Assembly (NCBI GenBank): GCA_025062235.1
Contig: JANXAE010000005.1
Location: forward strand, 1-45,861
DNA length: 45,861 nucleotides
DNA from: Bryobacteraceae bacterium
Lineage (GTDB): Bacteria > Acidobacteriota > Terriglobia > Bryobacterales > Bryobacteraceae
Direction of reading: 5' to 3'
A model generated the notes under the pieces. That model saw nothing but the letters and a program-made list of their open reading frames with translations, made no database searches and had not been told where the DNA came from. The translations under genes were made by a program, and so were the position numbers. Below, piece by piece: positions 6,273 through 15,170 of the stretch. Every line of letters starts with the position of its first letter. Within the stretch, counting starts at the first letter, position 1.

Positions 6273-9254
6273 ATGAAGGCGCACGTTTGCGCAGGCCTGT
6301 ACAGGTTCAGCCGGTGCATGGCCGTTTGGCTGTGGATGCCTGTAGCCGCGGCGCAAGCGCCGGCTCCCCAGAACAAACCTGCTCCCTTCGAACCCATCCC
6401 CCAGGCAAGGGAAGCTGAACAGCCGAAGCCGCAAGCGCCGAAGCCCGGCGCGCCTTCACCGTTCGAGCGGGTGCCCGAGGCTGTCGAACAGCCCAAGCCC
6501 GAGGCGCCCAAAGCCGCCCAGGTCGAGCCCTTGCGCGAAGCCGCCCCGGCCGGGCCGCCGGAGAACATCGTCGAAGCCATCGAATTCCGCGGCGCGCGGC
6601 GCGTCCCCCAGGACACGTTGCGGGCTATGATCTTCACGCGCAAGGGCGACCGCTACGACGAAGACGCTCTCCGGCGCGACTTCATGCAACTGTGGAACAC
6701 CGGTCGCTTCGACGACATCCGCCTGGAAGTGGAACCGGGCAAGACGGGCTGGATCGTGCGTTTCGTGCTGGTCGAGCGTCAGGTGGTGCGCACGATCAAG
6801 TACGAGGGCGTCAAGTCCGTCACCGTGTCGGAAATTCTGGACCGGTTCAAGGAGCGCCGGGTCGGGCTGAGCGTCGAATCGCAATACGACCCCAACAAGG
6901 TGCAACGCGCGGTGACCGTGCTGCGCGATTTCCTGGCCGAGCGCGGTCGCCAGTTCGCCGAGGTCAAGCCCGAGCTGCGGCGCATTCCCCCTTCCTCGGT
7001 GGAAATCGTGTTTCGCGTCCAGGAGGGCCCCAAGGTCAAGGTCGGCAGGATTGACATCCAGGGCAATCAGGTCTTCGGCGACCGTGCGGTGCGGCGCGCC
7101 ATGCGCAATTTGCGGCCCGTGGGCATACCGTACTCCATCCTCTTCGAGAACCTGTTCGCCAAGAGCTACGACCTGAGCAAGTTGGAAGAGGACAAGGAAC
7201 GGATTCGCGACTGGTACCAGCAGCGCGGTTACTTCCTGGCGCGGGCGCTCGATCATCAGGTGACCATCCGCGACGTGGGCGGCGGCAAGTTCCGCGTTCC
7301 GCTGTTCTACATGAACCGTCCGGGCAAACGCGCCGATATCGTCGTGCCCATCGAAGAGGGGCGCCAGTACCGCATCGCCAAGTTCAACCTGGTGGGCGTG
7401 AAGCTGTTCCGGGCGGGCAGCGAGCGGCTCACGCGCGAGCTCTTCCAGATGGGGCCCGGCGATATCTTCTCGACGGCCAAGTTCCGCAAGGGGCTGGAGA
7501 ACCTCCGCAAGTTGTACGGGGAGTTCGGCTACATTGACTTCGTTCCCGAGCCCGACTTCCAGCCCTATCCCAACGAGGGCAAGCTTGACGTCATCATTCA
7601 CGCCGACGAGGGCAGCCAGTTCTTCGTCCGTCGCATTGACTTCGTGGGCAATACCACAACGCGCGACAAGGTCATCCGGCGCGAGCTGTTGATTGACGAG
7701 GGCGACGTTTTCAATACGCGGCTCTGGGAGCTGAGCATCCTGCGGCTGAACCAGCTCGGCTACTTCGAACAGCTCAAGGAGAACGAGGCCGCCGATATCA
7801 AGCGTGACACGCGCACCAACACGGTGGACATCACGCTCAAGGTCAAGGAACGCGGCAAGAATTCGGTGGGCATGACCGGCGGCGTATCCGGCATTGCCGG
7901 CAGCTTCGTCGGCTTCAACTACGCGACGAACAACTTCCTGGGCCTGGGCGAGACCCTTTCGATTGACACGCAGCTAGGCGACCGCCTCCGGGCTATCACG
8001 TTCGGTTTTACCGAGCCGTATTTCCTGGACCGGCCGATCCAACTGGGCTTCACCGTTTTCACCCAGCGTTTCAATTACGACCAGGGGCGGGAGGTCTCGC
8101 TGTTCACCGGGCGCAACCTTCTGCCTTATTTCGAAGCCCTCGGCAAGGACAACCTGCTCAATTACGTTTCGAACGGCCACGGTTTCACGGTCTTCACCAG
8201 CTATCCGCTGCGCCGCACGTTCGCGCGGGTGAGCCTGACGTACAGCTATAGCACCTCGAAGTACACCGTACTCACCACCGCCGCCAAGGTCTACTTCGAT
8301 TACATCAATTTCCAGGGCCTGGGCGGGCCGAACACGCTGACGGGCATCAGGACCAGCCAGATCACGCCCTCCTACATCTACAACACGGTGGACCACCCCA
8401 TCACGCCCACGCGCGGCAAGAGCATCGCGCTGAGCTGCGGATTTGCCGGCTCGTTCCTGGGTGGAAATGTCAACATGATCCAGCCGTCGGTGGATTTCAA
8501 ATGGTTCCGCGCGGGCTTCAGGCGAGGGCACGTCATCGGGTTGCATCTGCTGGGAGCCTTCGTCAGCGGTTACGGAGGCCGCGTGGCGCCGCCGTTCAAC
8601 CGGTGGTACATCGGCGGCGAGCAGGATGTGCGCGGCTTCGAGATCTGGGGCATCAGCCCGGTGGCCTACATGCCTAGCGAGGCTACGATCCACGTGCTCA
8701 ACGACGACGGGTCGGCGCGCATGCAGAAAGTGGTGGTGGATGGCGTCGAGCAGTTCGTGCCGGTGACGCGCACCATTCCCATCTACCAGATGATCTTTCC
8801 CGGCGGTGATGCCCAGGGCGTGGGCAATTTCGAATATCGCATCCCCATCGTAGGGCCGGTCAACCTGGCCATCTTCTTCGATGCCGGCTTGAACAAGATT
8901 CTGCGGCCCAGTCAGTTGACGCTCAACCCGGACCGTCTGGCGGAGTTGAACAGCAAGTTCCCGCAGGCAGGCTTCGACGGGAGGGTGCGGATCGCCGAGG
9001 GCACGCAGCGCGTGCGCACCTCTACCGGCCTCGAGCTGCAGGTGCTCCTCCCGGTGGTGAACGCGCCCTTCCGTGTCTACTGGGCGTACAACCCCACCAT
9101 CGTGCGCCGGTTCTTGCAGCCCCCGGTGGTCGTGGACCGCTCCCACTTCCCCAACCAAGCCACCTTCGTGAACTCGCTGGTCTACCTCGGCCAGCCCGTG
9201 CCTTTCTGGGAGAGGAGGACAACGTTCCGTTTCACGATCGGGCGCACCTTCTGA
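6273..9254 (+). CDS. bamA: Outer-membrane protein assembly factor BamA
   Basis: A 993-residue Omp85-family protein that folds and inserts beta-barrel proteins into the outer membrane. A signal peptide (residues ~1-28, cleaved near AAAQA) is followed by a Pro/Glu/Lys-rich linker (~30-95) with two similar copies of a PFE(P/R)xPxA...QPKP(Q/E)APK segment. Five POTRA domains follow from about residue 97 to 530 (ENIVEAIEFRGARRV, VVRTIKYEGVKSV, VKVGRIDIQGNQVFGD, YRIAKFNLVGVKLF, FFVRRIDFVGNTTT). The C-terminal barrel includes GFTEPYFLDRP, the lid-loop motif VRGFE, FEYRIPIVGPVNLAIFFDAG and a terminal FRFTIGRTF ending in Phe, the usual outer-membrane signature. The protein is longer than E. coli BamA because of the linker. 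skp follows, a conserved pairing. Confidence 0.96.
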   Translation: MKAHVCAGLYRFSRCMAVWLWMPVAAAQAPAPQNKPAPFEPIPQAREAEQPKPQAPKPGAPSPFERVPEAVEQPKPEAPKAAQVEPLREAAPAGPPENIVEAIEFRGARRVPQDTLRAMIFTRKGDRYDEDALRRDFMQLWNTGRFDDIRLEVEPGKTGWIVRFVLVERQVVRTIKYEGVKSVTVSEILDRFKERRVGLSVESQYDPNKVQRAVTVLRDFLAERGRQFAEVKPELRRIPPSSVEIVFRVQEGPKVKVGRIDIQGNQVFGDRAVRRAMRNLRPVGIPYSILFENLFAKSYDLSKLEEDKERIRDWYQQRGYFLARALDHQVTIRDVGGGKFRVPLFYMNRPGKRADIVVPIEEGRQYRIAKFNLVGVKLFRAGSERLTRELFQMGPGDIFSTAKFRKGLENLRKLYGEFGYIDFVPEPDFQPYPNEGKLDVIIHADEGSQFFVRRIDFVGNTTTRDKVIRRELLIDEGDVFNTRLWELSILRLNQLGYFEQLKENEAADIKRDTRTNTVDITLKVKERGKNSVGMTGGVSGIAGSFVGFNYATNNFLGLGETLSIDTQLGDRLRAITFGFTEPYFLDRPIQLGFTVFTQRFNYDQGREVSLFTGRNLLPYFEALGKDNLLNYVSNGHGFTVFTSYPLRRTFARVSLTYSYSTSKYTVLTTAAKVYFDYINFQGLGGPNTLTGIRTSQITPSYIYNTVDHPITPTRGKSIALSCGFAGSFLGGNVNMIQPSVDFKWFRAGFRRGHVIGLHLLGAFVSGYGGRVAPPFNRWYIGGEQDVRGFEIWGISPVAYMPSEATIHVLNDDGSARMQKVVVDGVEQFVPVTRTIPIYQMIFPGGDAQGVGNFEYRIPIVGPVNLAIFFDAGLNKILRPSQLTLNPDRLAELNSKFPQAGFDGRVRIAEGTQRVRTSTGLELQVLLPVVNAPFRVYWAYNPTIVRRFLQPPVVVDRSHFPNQATFVNSLVYLGQPVPFWERRTTFRFTIGRTF

Positions 9255-9314
9255 GGCGTGCGAGCTCCCCATCGGCTATGATAGTAACGAACCGCTTTCA
9301 GGAGTGATTCTTCC

Positions 9315-9929
9315 GTGAGGACCAGCTTGTTTGCCACCACGTTGGCCGCGTGCGGGCTGGCCGCCGTGCTCGAGGCGCAGCAGCCGCCCACCAAGGTCGG
9401 CATCATTCACATCCAGCAGGCCATCATAAGCACGAAGGACGGCCAGAAGGCTGCGGCCGAATTGCAGGAGCGCTTCGACCCGAAGCGCAAGGAGCTCGAA
9501 AAGAAACAGAGCGAGATCCAGGCGTTGCAGGAACAGCTCCGCCGGGGCGCCAATACGCTGAGCGAGGAAGCCCGGCAGAAGCTCATGCGCGAGATTGACA
9601 ACAAGACCCGGGCCTTGAACCGGGAGACCGAAGATGCCCAGGCCGAGTTCGACCAGGAGCAGCAGAAGATCTTGCAGGAGCTGGGCGGACGCCTGATGCA
9701 GGTTATTGACAAGTACGCGCGCGACAACGGCTTCGCGCTGATCCTCGACGTCAGCTCGCCGCAGACACCCGTGCTTTACGCCGCCAATTCGATTGACATC
9801 ACGCAGGCAATCGTCGAGCTGTACGACAAGAACTCGCCCTCTGCGGCAGCCCCGGCAACCCCATCGGCCAAGCCGGCCACCCCGGCCCCGAAACCGGCCG
9901 CCGCGCCGAAGCCGGCCGGAGTGAAATAG
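9315..9929 (+). CDS. skp: Periplasmic chaperone Skp/OmpH
   Basis: A 204-residue OmpH/Skp family protein that holds unfolded outer-membrane proteins in the periplasm for BamA. A signal peptide (LFATTLAACGLAAVLEAQQ) is followed by the family opening KVGIIHIQQAIISTKDG. A long Glu/Lys/Gln-rich coiled coil covers residues ~45-115 (RFDPKRKELEKKQSEIQALQ), and a short beta segment (GFALILDVSS) follows. The C-terminal tail is low-complexity Ala/Pro/Lys (SAKPATPAPKPAAAPKPAG), which is unusual but common in high-GC relatives. The start is GTG at 9315 with CAGGAG at 9299-9304. It lies 60 bp after bamA, and a strong hairpin terminator follows at 9945-9966, so bamA-skp probably end one transcript. A TATGAT hexamer at 9277-9282 could be an internal promoter. 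Confidence 0.92.
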   Translation: MRTSLFATTLAACGLAAVLEAQQPPTKVGIIHIQQAIISTKDGQKAAAELQERFDPKRKELEKKQSEIQALQEQLRRGANTLSEEARQKLMREIDNKTRALNRETEDAQAEFDQEQQKILQELGGRLMQVIDKYARDNGFALILDVSSPQTPVLYAANSIDITQAIVELYDKNSPSAAAPATPSAKPATPAPKPAAAPKPAGVK

Positions 9930-9944
9930 CGCAAAAAATTCAAT

Positions 9945-9966
9945 GGGGGCCGCCCGGGCGGCCCCC
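9945..9966 (+). terminator. Intrinsic terminator after skp
   Basis: A perfect 22-base palindrome: GGGGGCCGCCC at 9945-9955 and GGGCGGCCCCC at 9956-9966. It is followed by TTCTTGCT and preceded by an A-rich stretch (AAAAAATTCAA). It lies 16 bp after the skp stop and could act from both sides. Confidence 0.8.
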
Positions 9967-10164
9967 TTCTTGCTATCCCACCCCCGCGATTTCACCGTGG
10001 CGGCCCGACCTCGACCTGGGCCACCTCTTCCCCCTGAGTGAAGCCGTTGTTTTCCTGCGCCGGGCCCAACCGAAATGCCAGCCCGGCGTTACGAGCTCCA
10101 CAAACGTCGTTCTACTCATTACCGATGCCGTGCCGGGCGCGGAGGATTCAAGCCTGCGTGGGAT

Positions 10165-10698
10165 TCAGCGAGAGGACCTCGTGCCGCCGGCGAGCCACCA
10201 CAGCAGGCCCACCAGGGTCTTGCCATCCACGATCCGACCTGTGCGCAAGCGGGCGGTCAGCTCCTGGCGAGTGAACCAGCGGGTGCGGATCCGCTCGTCC
10301 TCGTCCGGACGTGCCTCGCCAGCGACCAAGTCCCGGGCCAGGTACAGATGCATGCGCTCGGTCACGTATCCCGGGCTAGGGTAGAAGGCGAGCAGTTTTT
10401 TCCAACGCCGGGCTCGCACCCCTGTTTCCTCGAGCAGCTCGCGACGCGCAGCCGCCAGCGGAGTTTCACCGGCATGGACGCGCCCGGCGGGCAACTCCCA
10501 GAGAGCGGCGCCCGCCGGGAGGCGGAACTGCCGGACAAGAAGGACGCGTTCACGGCGGTCCACGGCGAGAATCACCGCCGAGGGCCCGTGACGCACGACG
10601 GCGCGCCGGACCTCGATTTCGCCGGGTTCGACGACGTGCTCCTCGGTGACCGAAAAGATCTTTGTGCGGCAGAGCGTGCGCGAGGCCAGCGTCTTCAT
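10165..10698 (-). CDS. Nudix hydrolase, ADP-ribose pyrophosphatase-like
   Basis: A 177-residue protein with a perfect Nudix box, G72-x5-E78-x7-REUxEExGU (GRVHAGETPLAAARRELLEE, then TGV). The N-terminal part has the beta-strand layout of the NudF/ADP-ribose pyrophosphatase subgroup (AVVRHGPSAVILAVD, VLLVRQFRLPAG, WELPAG). It probably hydrolyses ADP-ribose or related nucleotide sugars to AMP and sugar phosphate in the cytoplasm. I choose the ATG at 10698 because it overlaps the TGA of the upstream M16 gene as ATGA. An in-frame ATG at 10713 lies inside that gene. It is the last gene of the minus-strand directon starting with the Gfo/Idh gene. Confidence 0.9.
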   Translation of the reverse strand: MKTLASRTLCRTKIFSVTEEHVVEPGEIEVRRAVVRHGPSAVILAVDRRERVLLVRQFRLPAGAALWELPAGRVHAGETPLAAARRELLEETGVRARRWKKLLAFYPSPGYVTERMHLYLARDLVAGEARPDEDERIRTRWFTRQELTARLRTGRIVDGKTLVGLLWWLAGGTRSSR

Positions 10699-12038
10699 GG
10701 TGCCTTCTCGCATTGGATCGCGCCGAAGGGTTCCAGGGACCGATGGATGCGGTCTGCGTCTCCGACCACCACGATCGAGGAGCTTTCCGGATCGAGGTAG
10801 CGGGCCGCGGCGTCCCGGACCTGATCCGCCGTGACGCTGCGGACGCGGCTGGCGTATTCCTCGAGGTACGCCAGGGGTAGCCCCAGCAGGCGCGTGAACG
10901 CCAGTTGACCGGCCACGCCGTGCAACGTCTCCAGACGGATCACGAAGACGCCGCAGAGGTAATTGAGGGCGGTTTCCAGCTCCTCGGAGGAAACCGACTC
11001 GCGGCCCATGCGTCGCATCTCATCCAGCACAGCCGCCAGGGCTTCGGGCAGAACTTCCTCGCGGATCTGCGTAACAACTTCCACGATGCCCGCCTCTTGC
11101 CAGGCGGTCAACGTGCTGTGCGCGTCGTAGGCGTAGCCCCTCTGCTCGCGGATACCGGTGAAGAGGCGGGAACTGGCGCCTCCCCCGAGGATCGTGCTGG
11201 CGACGAGCAGAGGGAAGTAGTCCGGATGGGTGCGCGTCACCGCCAGGCGGCCTATGCGCAGATCCGCTTGCACGGACCCCGGACGATCCACCAGTACGAC
11301 CACGCGCCGCGGCGGTGGCGGTTCCGGCCACCCCGCCGCAGGCACCCCGCTCCCAGTCCATCCCCCTAAGAGCAACCCGAGTTGTTCCACCAGCTCCGCC
11401 AGCGGCGGTAGGGCTCCAACCAGCACCGCGATCGCGCCCGGGGGTGTCATGTGCCGTGCATGAAACCCGGCCAGATCGCCGCGGCTGATGCGTTCGATGG
11501 ACTCCGGGGTCGGTTCCTGCCTTGCGTACGGATGCTGGCCGAAGACCAGCTCGGCCATTCTCTCCTGCGCAAGGAAATCCGCCAGCGAGCGCTGCGCCGT
11601 CACTTCCTGCTTGCGGTGCTGCTTGCGCAGCTGGACTTCCTCCTCGGGGTACGCCGCGTTTTGCACGACGTCAGTCGCCAACTCGAGGAAGTCCGTGAGA
11701 TTCTCAGCCAGAACGCTCCCTTCGAGCACGAGGGCGTCCGCGTTGGACCAGGCCCGCAGCGAGGCGCCCAGCGCGGCGGCCCGTTCGGCGATCTGGCGGG
11801 CGCTTCGGCGTGCGGTTCCCTGGGTCATCACCGCCGCGGTCGTTTCGGACAGCCCCCTGAGGTCGGCGGGATCGAACTTGGAACCTGCCGGGAATCCGAG
11901 GCGCCAGTGAACCAAGGGCAAGCGGTCATCGTGCACGGCCAGCACTTCCAGACCGTTGGCCAGTAAAGCCTGTTCGTAGCGCGGCAAGCGGAAAAGCGGC
12001 AGGTCGGGCGTCGAGGGAGGGCTGCGCCGGGGGCTCAT
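10695..12038 (-). CDS. M16 peptidase-like protein without zinc site (partner subunit)
   Basis: A 447-residue member of the M16 (pitrilysin/MPP) family. The segment where the active HxxEH should lie reads GLSETTAAVMTQGT, so the zinc ligands are missing. Family C-domain features remain: GGGASSRLFTGIREQRGYAYD, which holds the Arg/Tyr pair typical of M16 substrate binding, and later VTADQVRDAAARYLDPE. In M16B enzymes an inactive subunit commonly pairs with an active one, as in mitochondrial processing peptidase. The gene directly upstream codes for an HLFEH-containing subunit, and the two overlap as ATGA, which supports a heterodimer. No signal peptide is seen. The start at 12038 is set by the ATGA overlap; the open frame extends further upstream but inside the preceding gene. 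Confidence 0.88.
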   Translation of the reverse strand: MSPRRSPPSTPDLPLFRLPRYEQALLANGLEVLAVHDDRLPLVHWRLGFPAGSKFDPADLRGLSETTAAVMTQGTARRSARQIAERAAALGASLRAWSNADALVLEGSVLAENLTDFLELATDVVQNAAYPEEEVQLRKQHRKQEVTAQRSLADFLAQERMAELVFGQHPYARQEPTPESIERISRGDLAGFHARHMTPPGAIAVLVGALPPLAELVEQLGLLLGGWTGSGVPAAGWPEPPPPRRVVVLVDRPGSVQADLRIGRLAVTRTHPDYFPLLVASTILGGGASSRLFTGIREQRGYAYDAHSTLTAWQEAGIVEVVTQIREEVLPEALAAVLDEMRRMGRESVSSEELETALNYLCGVFVIRLETLHGVAGQLAFTRLLGLPLAYLEEYASRVRSVTADQVRDAAARYLDPESSSIVVVGDADRIHRSLEPFGAIQCEKAP

Positions 12039-13360
12039 GTTGGTTCGCCTCCCCGATCCGGTTCTGCGCCCACGGGGACGATCTCGAGCACACATTGCCC
12101 CCGCCGGACCAGGTATCGCTGGGCCGCCTGCTGGATCTGCCGAGCGCTGACTTCGCACAGGATCTCCAGCTCTCTGTTCAGCAGCTCGGGATCGCCGTCG
12201 AACAACTCGTACTGACCAAGTAGCATGGCGCGGGCGCGCGAGCTTTCCAACTGGCGCAACCGTCCCGAACGCAGGAAGGCGCGGGCGCGCTCCAGTTCCG
12301 TCTCGGGCACGCCGTCGTTCTGGATGCGTGCGATCTCCTCCTCGACTTGCGCTCGGATCTGATCGCCCGTGAATTCCGGGTGGTGGAGCATGAACATGGC
12401 GTAGCGGCCGGGGTCGAGATAGTCCGTGGGCCCGGCGAAGGGCCAGCCGAGGTTGGCCTCGTATTGGATCACCGAGCACCTGCCCTTGACGAGGTTCTGG
12501 TAGAAGCGCGAGCTCTCGCCGCCGGTCAGCACGATGTCGAGCATGGTGAGCGCGTAGTAGTCCGGTGATCGGCGGGGTGGGCCTGGGTAACCGATGACAA
12601 CGGCCGGCACCCGCGCCAGCCTGTCATAGTACACTTCGCGACGCGGCTCGGTCTGTTCGGGCTCGGCCAGGTCCGGTTGCGGCGGTTGCGGCTGCTGCGG
12701 GATGTCCCCGAAGTACTCCTCGACGAGCCGCAATGCCTCGGCGGGATCGAAGGCGCCTGCGATCGCCAAGACCGCGTTGTTGGGCGCGTAGTATGTGCGG
12801 AAAAAGGCCTCTACGTCCGCGACCGTGGCCGCTTCCAGGTCCTCGTAAGAGCCGATCAGCGAGTGTGCGTTGGCCCAGTTGCGGAAAGCCAGACGTGGCC
12901 AATGCTCCACCAGAGCGGTGTTGTACGGCTGGTTGTCGAAGCTGAGGCGGCGCTCCTGTTTGACGGCCTCCTTCTGGTTGGCGAGGTTCTCTTCGGTAAT
13001 GGCCAGCCCGCGCATGCGGTCCGCTTCGAGCCACAGGCCCAAGGCGAGCTTGTTCGAGGGCAGGACCTCGAAGTAATCGGTGTAATCGGGATGGGTCGAG
13101 CCATTCAGAGTCCCGCCGTTGGACTCCACCAGGCGGAAGTGCAGTCCCTTGGGGGCATTCTCCGAACCCTGGAACATCATGTGTTCGAACAGGTGGGCGA
13201 AGCCGCTGCGGCCCGGTGGTTCTGCGCGGGCTCCGACCCTGTAAATGAGGTAGATGGTGGCCACCGGGGCGCCCGGTTGCGGTGAGAGCAACAGGCGCAA
13301 TCCGTTCGCAAGGCGGTGTTTCTCGACGGGTATCCGCAGGTTGCGGCTCTCGGGTCTCAT
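12035..13360 (-). CDS. M16 family zinc peptidase (active subunit)
   Basis: A 441-residue M16 peptidase with the inverted zinc motif HxxEH at residues 56-60 (GFAHLFEHMMFQGSEN). A candidate third ligand, Glu136, lies in NQKEAVKQERR about 76 residues on, the expected distance. The first domain follows the family pattern (LANGLRLLLSPQPGAPVATI, then NGGTLNGSTHPDYTDYFE). The second has GGESSRFYQNLVKG and a late VSARQIQQAAQRYL. No signal peptide is visible, so the cellular location is uncertain. It probably degrades peptides together with the inactive partner encoded downstream. It lies 43 bp after polX in the same direction. The natural substrate cannot be inferred. Confidence 0.92.
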   Translation of the reverse strand: MRPESRNLRIPVEKHRLANGLRLLLSPQPGAPVATIYLIYRVGARAEPPGRSGFAHLFEHMMFQGSENAPKGLHFRLVESNGGTLNGSTHPDYTDYFEVLPSNKLALGLWLEADRMRGLAITEENLANQKEAVKQERRLSFDNQPYNTALVEHWPRLAFRNWANAHSLIGSYEDLEAATVADVEAFFRTYYAPNNAVLAIAGAFDPAEALRLVEEYFGDIPQQPQPPQPDLAEPEQTEPRREVYYDRLARVPAVVIGYPGPPRRSPDYYALTMLDIVLTGGESSRFYQNLVKGRCSVIQYEANLGWPFAGPTDYLDPGRYAMFMLHHPEFTGDQIRAQVEEEIARIQNDGVPETELERARAFLRSGRLRQLESSRARAMLLGQYELFDGDPELLNRELEILCEVSARQIQQAAQRYLVRRGQCVLEIVPVGAEPDRGGEPT

Positions 13361-13403
13361 CGCGAAGGACGCGCCGGATCTCAGCTGCGCTCGGCGCGCG
13401 GGC

Positions 13404-15134
13404 TCAGCGCCGAGCCACGGCGCGCAACAGCTCTTCCCAAGATAGCGTATTCAGCACGTCGTCTGGTTCCAGCCAACCGCGGCGCGCCATCATGACACCG
13501 TACCGCATGTTCTCCAAGTGGCGCGGGTGGTGGGCGTCGGTGGCGATGACGAAGCGGCATCCTTTGGCTTTGGCGGCGCGGATCCGCACATCGTAAAGAT
13601 CGAGTCGCTCGGGGCTGGCGTTGATCTCCAGGGCTACGTTGCGGCGCGCCGCCTCCTCGGCCACGCGCTCGAAATCGTAGGCGTAGCCTTCGCGGGCCAG
13701 CAAGAGCCGTCCCGTCGGATGGCCGAGTATGTGCAGGTAGGGCGACTCCAGCGCCCGCAGGAGCCGCTCGGTCATCTCGGCGGGCTCGAGGTTCATGTAG
13801 CTGTGCACGCTGCCGATGACCAGATCGAGTTCGGCCAGCGCGTCGGCGGCCAGATCCATGCTCCCGTCGCGGCGGATGTCGCATTCGATGCCGGCCAGCA
13901 GGCGGATGCCCAGCTCCCCGCGTGCGTTGAGTTCGCGCACCTTGCGGGCGAAAGCCACGACGCGCGCCTCGTCCAGCCCGTTGGCCATGGCCAGCGCCTT
14001 GGAGTGGTCGGTGATGGCAAGGTAGGAGTAGCCCATGGCGCGCGCGGCTTCGACCATTTCCTCCAGCGTGGCGCGTCCGTCGCTCTCGCTGGTATGCGCG
14101 TGCAGGTCGCCGCGGATCTGGGCGAATTCGACCAGGCGCGGCAGGCGACCCTCGGCCGCTGCTTCGATCTCGCCTTGGTTCTCGCGGAGCTCGGGCGGGA
14201 TCCAGTCCAGCCCGAGACGCCGATAAATCTCCTCTTCGCCCGCCCCCGCCACCTTGCGCTCTCCCCGGAGCGTGAACAGGCCGTATTCGCTCAGCGAGTA
14301 GCCGAGCTTCAGCGCGCGGTTGCGCAACGCAATGTTGTGATCCTTGCTGCCCGTGAAGTACTGAAGAGCGGCCCCGTAGCTGTCGGAGGGCAGGGCGCGC
14401 ACGTCTACCTGGATCGCCTGAGGACCGATCTTGGCGCTGGCCTTGTTGGAGCCGTGGCTGAGCAGCTCGACGATCTCCGGGTGCTGGACGAAGCGTTCGA
14501 GGGCCGCGGCAGCGCGGGGCCCCGTGACCAGCAAGTCCAGGTCGCCTACCGTTTCCTTTCCGCGGCGCAGGCTTCCGGCGGGAGTGATCTGTTCGATCCC
14601 CTCCAAGTCCGAGAGGTACTCTACGATCTGCCGGCAGGTTTGGTCTGCGAAGTTCAGCAGGAACCGGCCGGCGCTCTGACGATAGTGAGCGATCGAGCGG
14701 AGGATTTTTTCCTCCAGCTTGGGTCCGAGGCGCGGCAGGGTGCGCAGCTTCTGCTCTCTGCACAGCCGCTCGAGATCGTCCACCGTGCTTACGCGGTAGT
14801 GCTCCCAGAGCAGAGCGATGGTCCTGGGTCCCAGGCCCTGAATCTTGAGCAGTTCGAGCGCGGTGGGGGGATAGCGGGCCAGCAAGGCGTCCCGGCGATC
14901 GAACGATCCGCGGCGGCAGATCTCCTCGATGGCAGCCGCCAGGCTCTTGCCGATCCCCGGAATCGCGGTCAGCCGGCGCGGATCCTGCCGCGCCAGCTCG
15001 CAGATGTTCTCGGGGTGGTTTTCGACGGCGGCTGCGCCGTTGCGGTAACTGCGGACGCGAAATGCATCCTCGCCCGCGATCTCCATCAAATCGGCGGTTT
15101 CCGCCAGCAAGCGGGCGATCTCACGATTCTCCAT
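13404..15134 (-). CDS. polX: DNA polymerase/3'-5' exonuclease PolX
   Basis: A 576-residue bacterial family X DNA polymerase with a C-terminal PHP domain, used in base-excision and gap-filling repair. The order is: an 8-kDa-like helical domain with helix-hairpin-helix (AIPGIGKSLAAAIEEI), a second HhH (IQGLGPRTIALLWEHY), the polymerase palm motif GSLRRGKETVGDLDLLV with two catalytic aspartates, and a third Asp in IQVDVRALP. The PHP phosphoesterase starts near residue 337 (RGDLHAHTSESDGRATLEEM, then ITDHSKA, IECDIRRDG, VIGSVHSY, ALEINASPERLD, IATDAHHP), with metal-binding His and Asp intact. The ATG at 15134 is preceded by GGAG with 8-nt spacing. An alternative GTG lies at 15143. Confidence 0.95.
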   Translation of the reverse strand: MENREIARLLAETADLMEIAGEDAFRVRSYRNGAAAVENHPENICELARQDPRRLTAIPGIGKSLAAAIEEICRRGSFDRRDALLARYPPTALELLKIQGLGPRTIALLWEHYRVSTVDDLERLCREQKLRTLPRLGPKLEEKILRSIAHYRQSAGRFLLNFADQTCRQIVEYLSDLEGIEQITPAGSLRRGKETVGDLDLLVTGPRAAAALERFVQHPEIVELLSHGSNKASAKIGPQAIQVDVRALPSDSYGAALQYFTGSKDHNIALRNRALKLGYSLSEYGLFTLRGERKVAGAGEEEIYRRLGLDWIPPELRENQGEIEAAAEGRLPRLVEFAQIRGDLHAHTSESDGRATLEEMVEAARAMGYSYLAITDHSKALAMANGLDEARVVAFARKVRELNARGELGIRLLAGIECDIRRDGSMDLAADALAELDLVIGSVHSYMNLEPAEMTERLLRALESPYLHILGHPTGRLLLAREGYAYDFERVAEEAARRNVALEINASPERLDLYDVRIRAAKAKGCRFVIATDAHHPRHLENMRYGVMMARRGWLEPDDVLNTLSWEELLRAVARR

Positions 15135-15170
15135 GGGCGGCACTCCGGCGCCGCCGCTGCCCCTTGGCTC

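Noticed and set aside
9967-10164. Possible tRNA or small RNA gene between skp and the Nudix gene
   Set aside because: No cloverleaf, promoter or conserved loop could be recognised in this approximately 200-bp convergent interval.
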